A stretch of 64,000 bases of DNA from AC-32 sp963717475 (GCA_963717475.1 OY970337.1:1364001-1428000), one strand, 5' to 3'; positions 8,563-16,820 are shown, numbered from the stretch's first letter. Numbers and translations: made by a program. Notes: a model not told the origin generated them from the sequence alone.

Positions 8563-9207
8563 GTGTCTGAGCCCCCCGCGCCGAGGGAAAACGGAGAGAT
8601 CACCTGCCTGATCGTCGACGACCACGAGGTCGTCCGCGAAGGCCTCAGGCTGTCGCTGTCGCGCGCCCCGCACATTCGTGTCGTCGGCGAGGCCGCCGAC
8701 GGAGCCACGGCGGTCGCGATGGCGGAGCGACGCAGGCCCGACGTCGTGATCATGGACGTGCGCATGCCCGGCATGGACGGGCTCGAGGCGACGAAGATCC
8801 TGACGCAGAAGGTCCCCGACGCCGCCGTCCTGATCTTCACCGCCTATAGCGAGCGCAGCCTCCTCGGCCGCGGCCTCGAGTCGGGCGCGAAGGGCTACAT
8901 CCTCAAGGAGGCCCCGCACCAGACGCTGCTGAAGGCGATCGACAAGGTCGTCGCCGGCGAGGGCTTCGTCGACCCGGCGCTGATGCCGGCCTTCCTCTCG
9001 GGCGACCGCGAGGAGATGCTGACCGCGCGCGAGCGCGAGATCCTGCAGCTCCTGGCCGACGGGATGTCGAACGCGGACGTGGCCGGGCGGCTGTTCATCA
9101 GCCAGGAGACGGTGAAGAGCCACGTGCGGCACATCCTCACGAAGCTCGAGGCCGACACCCGCACGCACGCAGTGGCGATTGCGCTTCGCGACGCGATCAT
9201 CGACTAG
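8563..9207 (+). CDS. NarL/FixJ-family response regulator
   Basis: 214 residues from the GTG at 8563, just upstream of the receiver domain (CLIVDDHEVVREGLRLSL). The phosphoacceptor is Asp in VIMDVRMPGMDG at ~residue 64, and the switch region is LIFTAYS. The conserved lysine is in GYILKEAPH. A LuxR-type helix-turn-helix follows at ~150-212 (LTAREREILQLLADGMSNAD and ETVKSHVRHIL). Longer in-frame starts read into Arg/Pro-rich shadow sequence. The kinase gene overlaps its 3' end, so they form one operon. Target genes are unknown. Confidence 0.9.
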   Translation: MSEPPAPRENGEITCLIVDDHEVVREGLRLSLSRAPHIRVVGEAADGATAVAMAERRRPDVVIMDVRMPGMDGLEATKILTQKVPDAAVLIFTAYSERSLLGRGLESGAKGYILKEAPHQTLLKAIDKVVAGEGFVDPALMPAFLSGDREEMLTAREREILQLLADGMSNADVAGRLFISQETVKSHVRHILTKLEADTRTHAVAIALRDAIID

Positions 9208-10358
9208 GGCCGCTCTGCTCGTCGCGGTCGTCGCGGTCGCGGCGCTCGTGTCGGTGATCGGCCTCGCGGTCGGCTCGAGCGGGCTCGCGTTCACGGGGCT
9301 CGCGATCGCGATCGTCGGCGCGGCCGGGTTCGCGCTGCACCTGATCGTCACCGAGCGGCGGCGCCACGAGGTCGTAGAGGAGGAGCTCTCGGCGCACTCG
9401 AGCTTCCTCGAGGCGCTCGTGGAGTCGATGGGCTCGATCGCGGCGACCCTCGAGCCCGAGCAGGTCCTGGAGCGGACGCGAAGCGAGGCGAAGCAGCTCT
9501 TCGGCGCGAAGGCGACGCTGCTTCCGCCGGGCTCGGGCGCCGCGAACGGCTCGGTGTTCCCGCTCCGGATCCGGGGCGAGGAGATCGGCGCACTGCAGCT
9601 CGTTCGCGCCCGCCCGCTCGACCGCGAGGAGCAGGCGCGCGCAGCGCTGCTCGCCGACTTCGCCTCACGCACGGTCGAGAACGCGCGTCTCCTCGCAGAG
9701 GCGCAGGTGCGCGAGGCCGAACGCGCCCGCCTCTCGGATCAGCTGATCACGGCCGAGCAGGAGGAGCGGCGCAGGCTTGCACTCTTCCTCCACGACGGGC
9801 CCGTGCAGTCGCTCGCCGGGATCAGCCTCATGCTCGACGCGGTCACCGACTCGCTCCAAGGCGCAGCGGCTCGACGAAGCCGAGCAGGTGCTGCGTTCGG
9901 CACTCTCGCGGCACCGCGACACGATCCGCTCGCTCCGCGACCTCTCGTTCCACATCGAGCCGGTCGTCCTGCGAGACCAGGGGTTCGGGCCTGCGGTGCA
10001 GTCGTTCGCGGAGCAGGTCGGGCTCGCGAACGAGATCCAGGTGGACGTCGACGTGGAAGCCGCCGACGCGCTGACCGAGCACGCGCGGGTCGGCCTCTAC
10101 CAGATCATCCGCGACGCAGTGAACCAGGCGATCCGGCGCGGGCCCCCGTCGCGGATCTCGCTCAGCGTGGTCGAAGCGGGCGACGGCAGCATCGAGGCGG
10201 TCATCGCCGACAACGGCACCGGCGAGCGGCGGCGCGCCTCCCTCGACGAGATCGAGGAGCGGGCGCGGACGCTGGGCGGCCAGCTGCTCGTGGAGGTAGG
10301 GCCGGACGGCGGCACCGAGGTCCGCGTCGTCCTGCCGCCTTACGTCGCGCATCGCTAG
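9179..10358 (+). pseudogene. NarL-partner sensor histidine kinase, interrupted by a one-base insertion
   Basis: The first frame (from TTG 9179) encodes two membrane segments, a GAF-like region, and the HisKA_3 start LALFLHDGPVQSLAG with the phospho-accepting His. After DSL near 9855 the homology jumps to the next frame. Removing one C of CTCCAAGG at 9856-9857 gives DSLKAQRLDEAEQVLRSA and then the ATPase domain (IIRDAVNQAIRRG, VIADNGTG), ending at 10358. Both halves look intact and conserved, so a sequencing indel is as likely as a real pseudogene. The N-box and D-box are somewhat degenerate. Start uncertain; it overlaps the regulator stop. Confidence 0.75.
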
Positions 10359-10369
10359 GATCGCGCGCG

Positions 10370-10576
10370 ATGGAGGACGGGCAGCCTCACAGCAGCACGC
10401 ATCTGCGCTTCGTCTGGACGACGAACGGCTACGAGCTGCGCGAGCGCGACGGCGACGCGCCCGGCCTCGGCGAGGAGGTCGAGGAAGGCGAGGCGCGCCT
10501 CCGCGTGACGAAGGTCGCCCCCTCCCCGCTCCCGGGCGACTCGCGCCGCTGCGTCTACTTGCAGCCGCTTACCTAG
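10370..10576 (+). CDS. Small conserved-looking hypothetical protein
   Basis: 68 residues from the ATG at 10370, 11 bases after the kinase stop. The composition is ordinary soluble protein (STHLRFVWTTNGYELRERDG, then KVAPSPLPGDSRRCVYLQPL). TAGGAT at 10356-10361 overlaps the kinase stop and lies 8 bases before the ATG, so it may have its own leaderless transcript. Its end overlaps the convergent flavoprotein by 8 bases. No family or function is recognised. Confidence 0.6.
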   Translation: MEDGQPHSSTHLRFVWTTNGYELRERDGDAPGLGEEVEEGEARLRVTKVAPSPLPGDSRRCVYLQPLT

Positions 10577-11576
10577 CGACGGCCTCGGCGGCCACGAGGC
10601 CGAGCACGAGCGCCTGCGCGAGGCCGCTCGCGTAACCACCTGTCGCGATCCCGCCCGCATCCACGCCGGCGGCGTAGAGGCCGTCTGTGCCGACGACGCG
10701 TGCGTTCTCGTCGATCCGCAGGCCGCCCTGCGTGTGCGTGACCGCGGCCGCGACGTGGAGGCAGAGCTCCCCGTACTCCTCGACGATGGTGCCGCCCGCC
10801 TCGCGGAGCCCCACGACGCGCGGGTCGTCGTGCTTCTCCGCGGGAACGCAGAACCAGGCCGTGCCGCCCGGCCGCTTGGCGATGGCCTGGGCGAGGTCGT
10901 TCTCGTGCCAGGCAGGCGGGTCGGGGAAGAACTCCTCGCCGTCCTCGTCGACGACCCGCGCCTCGCCGGCCCAGAGCTGCGAGAGGCGCACGTAGTCGCT
11001 CTCGTCGATCTCCGCCGGCGGCGCCGGCATCGCCCGCCCGTAGAACTCGTCCATGTCTCCGGCCGTCTCCGCGCCGTGAGCGATCGCGAACTCGAGCCCG
11101 TCGCCCTCACTCCACGGGTTCGAGCGGACGAGCAGGCCGCGCTCACGGGCGAGGCGGAGCGGAAAGCCGCCGGTCGCAAGGACGAGCGGCGGCTCGGCGT
11201 CCTCCGCCAGCGGAGAGCTCAGCCGGATGTTGCCCGCGGCGTGGACGAGCGCCTCGGTCAGGCTGATCGGGTCGAAGCGCTTGCCGGTCGTGCGCGGGTT
11301 CGGCGTGTCGTCCCAGACGACCTCCGGGCCGAGCGAGACGAGCCACGCGAGCGCGTCGTCGAAGCGGTCGAAGACGAGCCGTTGGAGCCGCTCGTCGCCT
11401 GCGGGGCACTCACGGCGGAAGTCCTCGAAGCTCCTGTAGCGCCAGACGACGCAGCTCGACAGCAGCATCGATCCCCCCGCGCGGCTCCCCTTCTCGTGCA
11501 CGACAGGAGCGCCGCCGAGCTCGCGCGCCCGCGCGGCGGCGCAGAGGCCGGCCATCCCGGCTCCTGCTATCAGCAC
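10569..11576 (-). CDS. FAD-dependent oxidoreductase (fumarate reductase/3-ketosteroid dehydrogenase-like fold)
   Basis: 335 residues from the GTG at 11576. The Rossmann motif LIAGAGMAGL is at the extreme N-terminus, and the closing FAD segment is at the C-terminus (GLYAAGVDAGGIATGGYASG). The middle contains ATGGFPLRLARERGLLVRSN, typical of flavoprotein subunits of the succinate dehydrogenase/fumarate reductase group. It is shorter than those enzymes, which are usually over 450 residues, so part of the capping domain is reduced. Substrate unknown. One base separates it from the upstream VOC gene, suggesting a shared transcript. Confidence 0.78.
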   Translation of the reverse strand: MLIAGAGMAGLCAAARARELGGAPVVHEKGSRAGGSMLLSSCVVWRYRSFEDFRRECPAGDERLQRLVFDRFDDALAWLVSLGPEVVWDDTPNPRTTGKRFDPISLTEALVHAAGNIRLSSPLAEDAEPPLVLATGGFPLRLARERGLLVRSNPWSEGDGLEFAIAHGAETAGDMDEFYGRAMPAPPAEIDESDYVRLSQLWAGEARVVDEDGEEFFPDPPAWHENDLAQAIAKRPGGTAWFCVPAEKHDDPRVVGLREAGGTIVEEYGELCLHVAAAVTHTQGGLRIDENARVVGTDGLYAAGVDAGGIATGGYASGLAQALVLGLVAAEAVAR

Positions 11577-11577
11577 G

Positions 11578-12279
11578 CTAGGTGAGCGAGAAGCTGGGCT
11601 TGTGCTCGACGTACTCGACCTTGACCCGCTCCGGGCCCCAGACGAAAACCGCGTACGTGTTCGCCGCGTCGACGATGTCCGCGATCTCGAGACCGAGCTC
11701 CTTCGCCTCGGCGATGTGCTCTTCGGCGGACTCGACCTTGACCGCGAGGTGGTTCAGCAGCGGCTTCTCCGGGTCGCCGGGCTCTCCGTCGTGGAACTCG
11801 ACAAAAGCGCCGCCGACCTCGACGCGCGGTGCTCCGGACGGCCCGGCCGGCGCCTGCTCGAAGCCGAGCTGCCGGTACGCCTGCGCCGTCTCCTCGGGCG
11901 AGCTCGACCAGAGCGCGACGTGGTCGAGGTCGTAGTCGACCTCGGTCGGCGCCTCCACGAGCCCGAGCCGAAGCCCCTCGTGCACGTCGAAGTAGGCCTC
12001 GCCGTCGCGGGAGCGGTCGACCGTCAGGCCGTCGCCGAGATCCCGGGACGCCTCGTCGAGGCTCGAGACTCGCAGCGCGACGTGCTTGAGCGCGCCGGGC
12101 TCGCGCGGCCCCTCGGCCGCGAACAGCGTCAGCTTCCCGCGGCGCGCGTTCGAGCCGACGAGCGTGAACGCGTCTGTGCGGTCGACGATGTGCATGCCGA
12201 CGCGCTCCGTCACGAAGTCCGCGATCGCGTCCCTCTCGGCCACCCAGAGGGCGACGTGGTCGAGTGTCTCGGGCGTCAC
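11578..12279 (-). CDS. Two-domain VOC (glyoxalase/dioxygenase) family protein
   Basis: 233 residues made of two vicinal-oxygen-chelate modules: LDHVALWVAERDAIADFV with ALKHVALRVSSLDEA in the first half, and LDHVALWSSSPEETAQAY with LLNHLAVKVESAEEHI in the second. Candidate metal ligands are the early His of each module and Glu in VKVEYVEH. This is the layout of extradiol dioxygenases and related ring-cleaving or glyoxalase-like enzymes. With the flavoprotein downstream it could form a small catabolic pair, which is inference. The start is GTG at 12279. Confidence 0.8.
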   Translation of the reverse strand: MTPETLDHVALWVAERDAIADFVTERVGMHIVDRTDAFTLVGSNARRGKLTLFAAEGPREPGALKHVALRVSSLDEASRDLGDGLTVDRSRDGEAYFDVHEGLRLGLVEAPTEVDYDLDHVALWSSSPEETAQAYRQLGFEQAPAGPSGAPRVEVGGAFVEFHDGEPGDPEKPLLNHLAVKVESAEEHIAEAKELGLEIADIVDAANTYAVFVWGPERVKVEYVEHKPSFSLT

Positions 12280-12301
12280 GCGGGCCAGGATAACGACGCG
12301 A

Positions 12302-12640
12302 CTACTTCCTGCGGTCGACTGCGCGCTGAAGTTGCTGCTTGTTCATCTTCGAGCGGCCGTCGATTCCCATCCGCTTCGCCTCGTTGTAGAGCTGCTCTTT
12401 CGTGCGCCCGCGCTCACTACGCGCGCCGGACCCGCGGAGCCCGCCGCGGCGGCCCGACGACATGTCACGCGTCGACGAGCGAGAGCTCTCCATCGCCTCG
12501 CCCTTCCGCGCGCGCTCCTTGTTGACGGTGCGAGCGGCGATCTCCTTCGCCCGCTTGGTCGAGCGGCCCTGCTTCTTCTCGCTGTCCTTGATGTGCTCGT
12601 ACTGGCGCTCGCGCTTCGCGCTCCAAGCCTGCTGTGGCAT
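12302..12640 (-). CDS. Small basic protein with a C-terminal Rho_N-like helix-extended-loop-helix
   Basis: 112 residues, highly charged. The N-terminal part (WSAKRERQYEHIKDSEKKQG, ARTVNKERARKGE) is typical of short actinobacterial proteins often labelled plasmid stabilisation protein without experimental basis. The C-terminal 35 residues (KEQLYNEAKRMGIDGRSKMN) match the Rho_N/SAP-like fold that binds nucleic acid. The ATG at 12640 follows AGGAGG about 6 bases upstream. It likely binds DNA or RNA; no toxin or antitoxin partner is adjacent. Confidence 0.7.
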   Translation of the reverse strand: MPQQAWSAKRERQYEHIKDSEKKQGRSTKRAKEIAARTVNKERARKGEAMESSRSSTRDMSSGRRGGLRGSGARSERGRTKEQLYNEAKRMGIDGRSKMNKQQLQRAVDRRK

Positions 12641-12698
12641 TGCAAGACCTCCTCGGTGAGTTCGAGAAAGGCCTGCCCGCGAGGTCGATTCCTAAGCG

Positions 12699-13005
12699 CT
12701 ACTCGATCGGCTCGTTCTGGACGTTGTGCTCGGTCGCGTACTCGTTCGTGAGCTTGTTGATCACGTCCGCGCCGTCGCCGTAGGCGTAGTTGATCTTGAC
12801 GAACGCCTCCCACTTCGCGGGGAGCGCGTCCTCGGGAAAGATCGCCTCGACCGGGCACTCCGGTTCGCAGGCGCCGCAATCGATGCACTCCTCCGGGTCG
12901 ATGATGAGGATGCGTTCGAACTCGTGGATGCAGTCGACCGGGACAGACGTCGACGCACGAGAGGTCTTTGATGTCGATGCAGGGCTCGGCGATGATGTAC
13001 GTCAC
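12699..13005 (-). pseudogene. fdxA: 7Fe-type ferredoxin, interrupted by a one-base insertion
   Basis: The first frame gives MTYIIAEPCIDIKDLSCVDVCP, the start of an FdxA-type ferredoxin. The remainder lies in the next frame: VDCIHEF, IIDPEECIDCGACEPECPV, then WEAFVKINYAYGDGADVI, ending at 12699. Removing one G of the GGG run at 12940-12942 restores VCPVDCIHEF and the full cysteine set of a 3Fe-4S/4Fe-4S protein of about 101 residues. The conserved 3' half argues for a sequencing or assembly error rather than decay. If intact it would carry low-potential electrons in the cytoplasm. Confidence 0.8.
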
Positions 13006-13011
13006 GGCGCG

Positions 13012-13326
13012 TCAGTCTACTGACGCCAGAAGACCCTCAACCAGTTCCCCCAAACGCTCGTCCAGAGCGGATTTCGCGACCACCTGGTCGAAGCCTGCGG
13101 CGTGCGCGCGCCGCAGTCCGGAGGTGTCGGTGTGGTTCGTGAAGCCGAGGATCGGGACCTCCGGGTACGCGTCTGCGACCTCGTCCGGGTCGATCCGCGA
13201 GACGTCGCAGATGACGAGCTCGGGCGGATCGACGCTGTCGGTCGTGGTCAGGTGGTGCCCGGGCAGGAGGCCTTCGATCTTTCCCCGGAAGAAGAGGTCG
13301 ACTCCCGCGAGCAGGATCGTCGCCAC
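13012..13326 (-). CDS. Degenerate receiver-like protein
   Basis: 104 residues from the GTG at 13326. The pattern resembles a CheY-like fold: an initial strand ATILLAGVDLFF, then PELVICDVSRIDPDEV in the place of the phosphoacceptor loop, VPILGFTN as strand 4, and an alanine-rich end with a Lys (AAGFDQVVAKSALDERLGEL). Asp in VICDVS could be the acceptor, but the acidic cluster near the N-terminus is missing, so it may act without phosphorylation. There is no output domain. It is divergent from the Rieske gene with 39 bases between starts. Confidence 0.65.
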   Translation of the reverse strand: MATILLAGVDLFFRGKIEGLLPGHHLTTTDSVDPPELVICDVSRIDPDEVADAYPEVPILGFTNHTDTSGLRRAHAAGFDQVVAKSALDERLGELVEGLLASVD

Positions 13327-13352
13327 GAGGCAAACGTAACACCGTCGGCCGC

Positions 13353-13358
13353 TAGGAT
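13353..13358 (+). promoter_or_regulatory. Candidate -10 for the Rieske gene
   Basis: TAGGAT ends 7 bases before the GTG at 13366, giving a leaderless transcript. The same hexamer precedes the small gene at 10370 at nearly the same distance. Confidence 0.4.
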
Positions 13359-13365
13359 CGAGTGC

Positions 13366-13671
13366 GTGACGGAGAACGAAGCTGTCGCCCGCCTGGACGA
13401 GATCGAGCCCGGCTCTCTGGCGTGCGTCCAGATTGGCGAGCAGGACGTCGCACTCGCCCGCGTCGGCGACGACATCTACGCGGTGGGCGGCCACTGCATC
13501 CACCTACAGGGGCCGTTGTGCGAGGGGCGGCTCGACGGCTACGTGCTCACGTGCCCCTGGCACGGCTGGCAGTACGACGTCCGCACCGGCGAGAACGAGT
13601 TCGACCGCGCGATCAGGCTCGAGACCTACCCGGTCACGGTCGAGGACGGCGAGGTCAGGGTCGATCTCTGA
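13366..13671 (+). CDS. Rieske [2Fe-2S] ferredoxin
   Basis: 101 residues, a single Rieske domain. The cluster ligands are the CIH pair in GGHCIHLQGPLCEG and the CPWH pair in LTCPWHGWQYDV. The surrounding sequence (IYAVGGHC, EVRVDL) matches NirD/aromatic-dioxygenase ferredoxin components. It is soluble and presumably cytoplasmic. No oxygenase or reductase subunit is nearby, so the partner is unknown. The GTG start at 13366 is supported by the -10-like element upstream and by the match to family length. Confidence 0.88.
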   Translation: MTENEAVARLDEIEPGSLACVQIGEQDVALARVGDDIYAVGGHCIHLQGPLCEGRLDGYVLTCPWHGWQYDVRTGENEFDRAIRLETYPVTVEDGEVRVDL

Positions 13672-14002
13672 CGAGCTCGCGCGCGGGCTCGAGCTGATTC
13701 GGGGCGGCGAGTTCTTCGCTGCGCACGAGGCGCTCGAGGACGCCTGGCGCGCGGCGCCGGCCGAGGAGCGCGACTTCTTCCAGGGGCTCGTCCACGTCGC
13801 GGTCGCCTGGTACCAGGCGGGCCGAGGGAACCGCGTCGGCTGCGAGCGGCAACTCGAAAAGGCCGCGCGGCGGCTCGGGCCATACGCACCCGAGCACCGC
13901 GGCGTCGACGTTGCCTCGACGTTGGCGCAGGTCGAAGCGGCCGCCGAGCTCGTTCGGCACGAAGTTCTTACACTTCCGCCCTTGACGAACATCGGTGTCT
14001 GA
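13664..14002 (+). CDS. DUF309 protein
   Basis: About 112 residues. The DUF309 signature is clear: EFFAAHEALEDAWR, then FFQGLVHVAVAWYQAGRGN. The family is helical and of unknown function. The start is not settled: there is no ATG, GTG or TTG in frame between the Rieske stop and the conserved region, leaving ATC at 13664 or CTG at 13694. The gene overlaps the Rieske stop and is probably coupled to it. Its last 32 bases, including the stop codon, lie inside a REP-type palindrome, so its C-terminus (LTLPPLTNIGV) may be encoded by inserted DNA. Confidence 0.7.
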   Translation: MSDELARGLELIRGGEFFAAHEALEDAWRAAPAEERDFFQGLVHVAVAWYQAGRGNRVGCERQLEKAARRLGPYAPEHRGVDVASTLAQVEAAAELVRHEVLTLPPLTNIGV

Positions 14003-14041
14003 CACCGGGTTTTGTCAAGCGCGAGGGTGTGACGGAAGTGT
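13970..14041. repeat. REP-type imperfect palindrome, copy 1
   Basis: Nested inverted arms: ACACTTCCG (13970) with CGGAAGTGT (14033), CTTGAC (13981) with GTCAAG (14014), and CGGTGTC (13993) with GACACCG (14001). The 19 bases 14001-14019 are the exact reverse complement of 25047-25065 beside the Y1 transposase gene. The flank 14020-14043 also resembles 25086-25110 in direct orientation. This is therefore a dispersed copy of that element. Confidence 0.75.
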
Positions 14042-14049
14042 GTCTTTGC

Positions 14050-14760
14050 CTAGAGCTGCCCTAAACCGACGGCCTCGAGCATGCGGTGCAGGAGCACGTT
14101 CAGCCACCAGTCGCGGTGGAAGAAGAGCAGCAGCCCGAGCACGACGAGGGTGAGGCCGCTCGCGATCCGGATCCACGCGTAGTGATCGCGCACCCAGCGG
14201 AAAGCGGTCATCGCGCGCGTGAACGCGATTCCGATCAGCACGAACGCGGCCGTGATCCCGAGGGAGTACGCCGCCAGCAGGACGATGCCTCGGACGACGG
14301 TCCTGGAGTCGGCCGCGAGCGCGAGGATCGCCGCGAGCGTGATCCCTACGCAAGGCGCCGCGCAGACCGCGAACGCGCCGCCGAGCAGCACCCGCGAGCC
14401 GCTCGCGCGCGCCCGCGTCACCGCGCCGGGCGCCACGAGGCGCTCGGGCCAGGGCAGCAGCCCGGCGAATGCGAGGCCCAGCACGACGAGCACGAGCCCC
14501 GCGACCTCTGACTGGCGGTCGTGCGAGAGCGCGCCCCCGACCGCGGCGGCACCCGCGCCGAGCACGACGAAGACGACCGTGAAACCGAGCGCGAACGGCA
14601 GGCTCGCGACCACCACCCGCTTGGCGACGCCGCCCTCCTCCAGCCGCACGGCCTCGATCCCCGAGACCGCCGACAGGTAGCCGGGCACGAGCGGCAGCAC
14701 GCAGGGGAACGCGATCGAGACGACCCCGGCCAGGAACGCAAGCGGAATTCGCTCAGCCAT
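14050..14760 (-). CDS. ccdA: CcdA-type cytochrome c biogenesis membrane protein
   Basis: 236 residues with six likely membrane segments. The two redox cysteines are in SIAFPCVLPLVPG (~residue 20) and VCAAPCVGITLA (~137), the hallmark of CcdA/DsbD transmembrane domains that move electrons from cytoplasmic thioredoxin to the outside. It forms an operon with a CcmH-like protein (8-base overlap) and a ResA/CcmG-like thioredoxin, so its likely job is keeping apocytochrome c haem-binding cysteines reduced. Confidence 0.88.
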   Translation of the reverse strand: MAERIPLAFLAGVVSIAFPCVLPLVPGYLSAVSGIEAVRLEEGGVAKRVVVASLPFALGFTVVFVVLGAGAAAVGGALSHDRQSEVAGLVLVVLGLAFAGLLPWPERLVAPGAVTRARASGSRVLLGGAFAVCAAPCVGITLAAILALAADSRTVVRGIVLLAAYSLGITAAFVLIGIAFTRAMTAFRWVRDHYAWIRIASGLTLVVLGLLLFFHRDWWLNVLLHRMLEAVGLGQL

Positions 14761-15220
14761 CGAAGCGCTTCAGCTCGTCGTCGAGGCGGCGCTCGAGCTC
14801 AGGGTCCATGGGCGGGCCGTCCAAAGCAGGAGACCCGGGCGGCCCTTCCGGCGCGCGCCGACTCCAACGGCGGGCGAGCAGCGCCATCACCCCGGCCGCG
14901 ACGAGGATCCCGATCCCCGGTAGCAGCCACGCGAGCCAGCCGAAGCCCTTCCGGGGTGGCGCCGCGAGGATCTGCGTCCCGTACTGCGCGACGAGCTCCC
15001 GCTTGATCTCGGCCTCGGACGCGCAGGCCTGCACGCGGCCCTGGATGAACCGCTTGACCTGCGCCGCCGCCTGCGAGTCGGACTGAGCGATCGTCTCTCC
15101 CTGGCAGACCGGGCACATGACCTCGTTCTCGAGCTTCGCGAGCGACGTCTTCGGACAGGCGGCCGCCGCCGGCGCGGCCAGCGCGAGGGCCGCCGCGGCG
15201 ACCACCAGCAGCCGTTTCAT
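14753..15220 (-). CDS. ccmH: CcmH/CycL-type cytochrome c maturation protein
   Basis: 155 residues. A signal peptide (KRLLVVAAAALALAAPAAA) precedes the CcmH domain with redox motif MCPVCQGETIAQSDS at ~35-49. A membrane helix (WLLPGIGILVAAGVMALLAR) follows and then an acidic tail (MDPELERRLDDELKRF). In Ccm systems this protein reduces or presents apocytochrome c. The start at ATG 15220 overlaps the stop of the thioredoxin gene by 4 bases (ATGA). Confidence 0.87.
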   Translation of the reverse strand: MKRLLVVAAAALALAAPAAAACPKTSLAKLENEVMCPVCQGETIAQSDSQAAAQVKRFIQGRVQACASEAEIKRELVAQYGTQILAAPPRKGFGWLAWLLPGIGILVAAGVMALLARRWSRRAPEGPPGSPALDGPPMDPELERRLDDELKRFDG

Positions 15221-15762
15221 GCCTTCTGCGCTTCTTCGATCCCGCGGCGCAGGTCGGCCGCCGAGATCTGGCCCGCGACGTGGCCGACGACCCGGCCGCG
15301 CGGGTCGACGAAGAACGTCTCCGGCAGGCCGGTGAGCCCGTAGGACGGCCACATCGAGTCGTGGTTGTCGTGGACGACGGGATAGCTGATCCCATGCTGC
15401 CGCAGGAACTTGCGCGCGTCGCCGGTCGCGTCGCGAACGTCGACGCCGACGACCGTCGCCTTTCCTGACCACTGCTGCGCGGCCGCCTCGAGCGTGCCGG
15501 CCTCCTGGTTGCAGGGGTAGCACCACGAGGCCCAGAAGTTGAGCACCACCGGCTTCCCGCGCAGAGCGGCGAGGCTGAGGTCGCCGCGGCCGTCGAGGCG
15601 GCTGAGCTTGAAGCTCGGCGCGGCCGCGATCTTGCCGTGGTCGATCTTCGAAGCGGCGCCGCCGCCGCTGTCGTGCGCCACCTTCCAGATCAGCAGCGCG
15701 AGCAGCCCGGCTACGAGCCCGACCGCGAGAGCCTGCGCGCCGAGCTTCAAGCGTGCGTTCAA
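15217..15762 (-). CDS. Membrane-anchored thioredoxin-like protein (ResA/CcmG type)
   Basis: 181 residues from the TTG at 15762, the only reasonable start before the membrane anchor (LGAQALAVGLVAGLLALLIW). The redox motif WCYPC sits in VVLNFWASWCYPCNQEAG at ~85, followed by GVDVRDATGDARKFLRQHGI and the cis-Pro region TGLPETFFVDPRGRV. It presumably faces outward and reduces apocytochrome c. It is first in the three-gene maturation operon. A further TTG about 8 codons upstream is possible. Confidence 0.85.
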   Translation of the reverse strand: MNARLKLGAQALAVGLVAGLLALLIWKVAHDSGGGAASKIDHGKIAAAPSFKLSRLDGRGDLSLAALRGKPVVLNFWASWCYPCNQEAGTLEAAAQQWSGKATVVGVDVRDATGDARKFLRQHGISYPVVHDNHDSMWPSYGLTGLPETFFVDPRGRVVGHVAGQISAADLRRGIEEAQKA

Positions 15763-15826
15763 TCCCGCTCCCGGCGCCGGCAAAGCCGGCGCCTCCGCTC
15801 TCTGTTGAGCTCCGTCGAGCCTACGC

Positions 15827-16807
15827 TCATGCGGAGACGATGAAGACGGTGGTCCCGATGCGCACGCGCCTGAAAAGCCATTCCGCATCCGGGATGTGCA
15901 TCCGGATGCAGCCGTGCGAGGCCGAGTAGCCGATCGAGGCGTCGTCAGGGGTGCCGTGGATCCCGACGCCCGAGGCCGAGAGGCCCATCCAGCGCGTGCC
16001 GAGCGGATTGCCTGGTCCCGGGGGGATCGGCTTCGCGCCCTTCGCCCACGGCGACTTCGGCGGATACCACCACGGGTTGCGCCACTTGACGACGACCGAC
16101 CACCGTCCGAGGGGGGTCGGATACGAGGACTGGCCGGTCGCAACGCCGAAGACCCGCCACGGGCGCATCCCGTTGTAGAGGTCGAGACGGTTCGAGCCGC
16201 GGTGGATGACGATCACCGGGCCGATGTCCTTCGGCGTCACGCGCGGCTTCAGATCGCGGAACTGCAACCGCATCGGCGTGCGCGCGTTGTCGACGAGCGC
16301 CGTGAAGATCGCGCTCAGGGCCGGCAGGCGCCGCAACGACCAGCCTGCGTGGGCGCGCGCGATGAACGGCCGCAGCCTCCGCAGCGCGAGCCGGGCGTCG
16401 AGGGGCTTGCGGTCGAAGTGCTTCGCGAGCGAGTCGACGTACGCCTGCGCCTTCGGACGGCTGAGCCGGACGCGCAGCTTCAGCTCGGTGTCCGGCGGCG
16501 CGGTGAGCGCGCGGGTCACCGCATCGTGGACGAGCGCTGTCGTACCGAGGCGCTCGGGCTTCACGAACAGCTTGTGGCGCATGACCAGGAGGGGCAGCGG
16601 TCGCTCGAAGGACGTCGTCACCGCCACGTGGGCCTCGTCAGCGGTCATCCCGCCCACGTCGACCCCGCCGATCGTCACCCCGGTCGCGATCACCTGCGGA
16701 TCGGTCGTCGTGCCGGTCGAGGTCGTGGACGAGCCGATGCCCGCAGACACGCCGCCCGCAGCCGCGAGGCCGAGCACGAACAGGAGAGGCAGAGCGACCC
16801 GCTTCAC
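15827..16807 (-). CDS. L,D-transpeptidase (YkuD) with N-terminal peptidoglycan-binding-like domain
   Basis: 326 residues from the GTG at 16807. Signal peptide VKRVALPLLFVLGLAAAGGV, then a PG_binding_4-like module (TIGGVDVGGMTADEAHVAV) as found in VanW-related proteins. A YkuD catalytic domain follows with HGTPDDASIGYSASHGCIRM, whose Cys is the active-site nucleophile. Such enzymes make 3-3 peptidoglycan crosslinks or attach proteins to the wall. A longer reading frame extends to 17077, but only through the palindrome at 16821-16984, and is rejected. The gene stands alone after that palindrome. Confidence 0.88.
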   Translation of the reverse strand: MKRVALPLLFVLGLAAAGGVSAGIGSSTTSTGTTTDPQVIATGVTIGGVDVGGMTADEAHVAVTTSFERPLPLLVMRHKLFVKPERLGTTALVHDAVTRALTAPPDTELKLRVRLSRPKAQAYVDSLAKHFDRKPLDARLALRRLRPFIARAHAGWSLRRLPALSAIFTALVDNARTPMRLQFRDLKPRVTPKDIGPVIVIHRGSNRLDLYNGMRPWRVFGVATGQSSYPTPLGRWSVVVKWRNPWWYPPKSPWAKGAKPIPPGPGNPLGTRWMGLSASGVGIHGTPDDASIGYSASHGCIRMHIPDAEWLFRRVRIGTTVFIVSA

Positions 16808-16820
16808 AGCCGGAAAGTTT

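Noticed and set aside
12343..13005. One 220-codon gene starting MTYIIAEPC
   Set aside because: Only the first ~22 residues match ferredoxin; the rest is Arg-rich shadow sequence, and the true continuation is in another frame.
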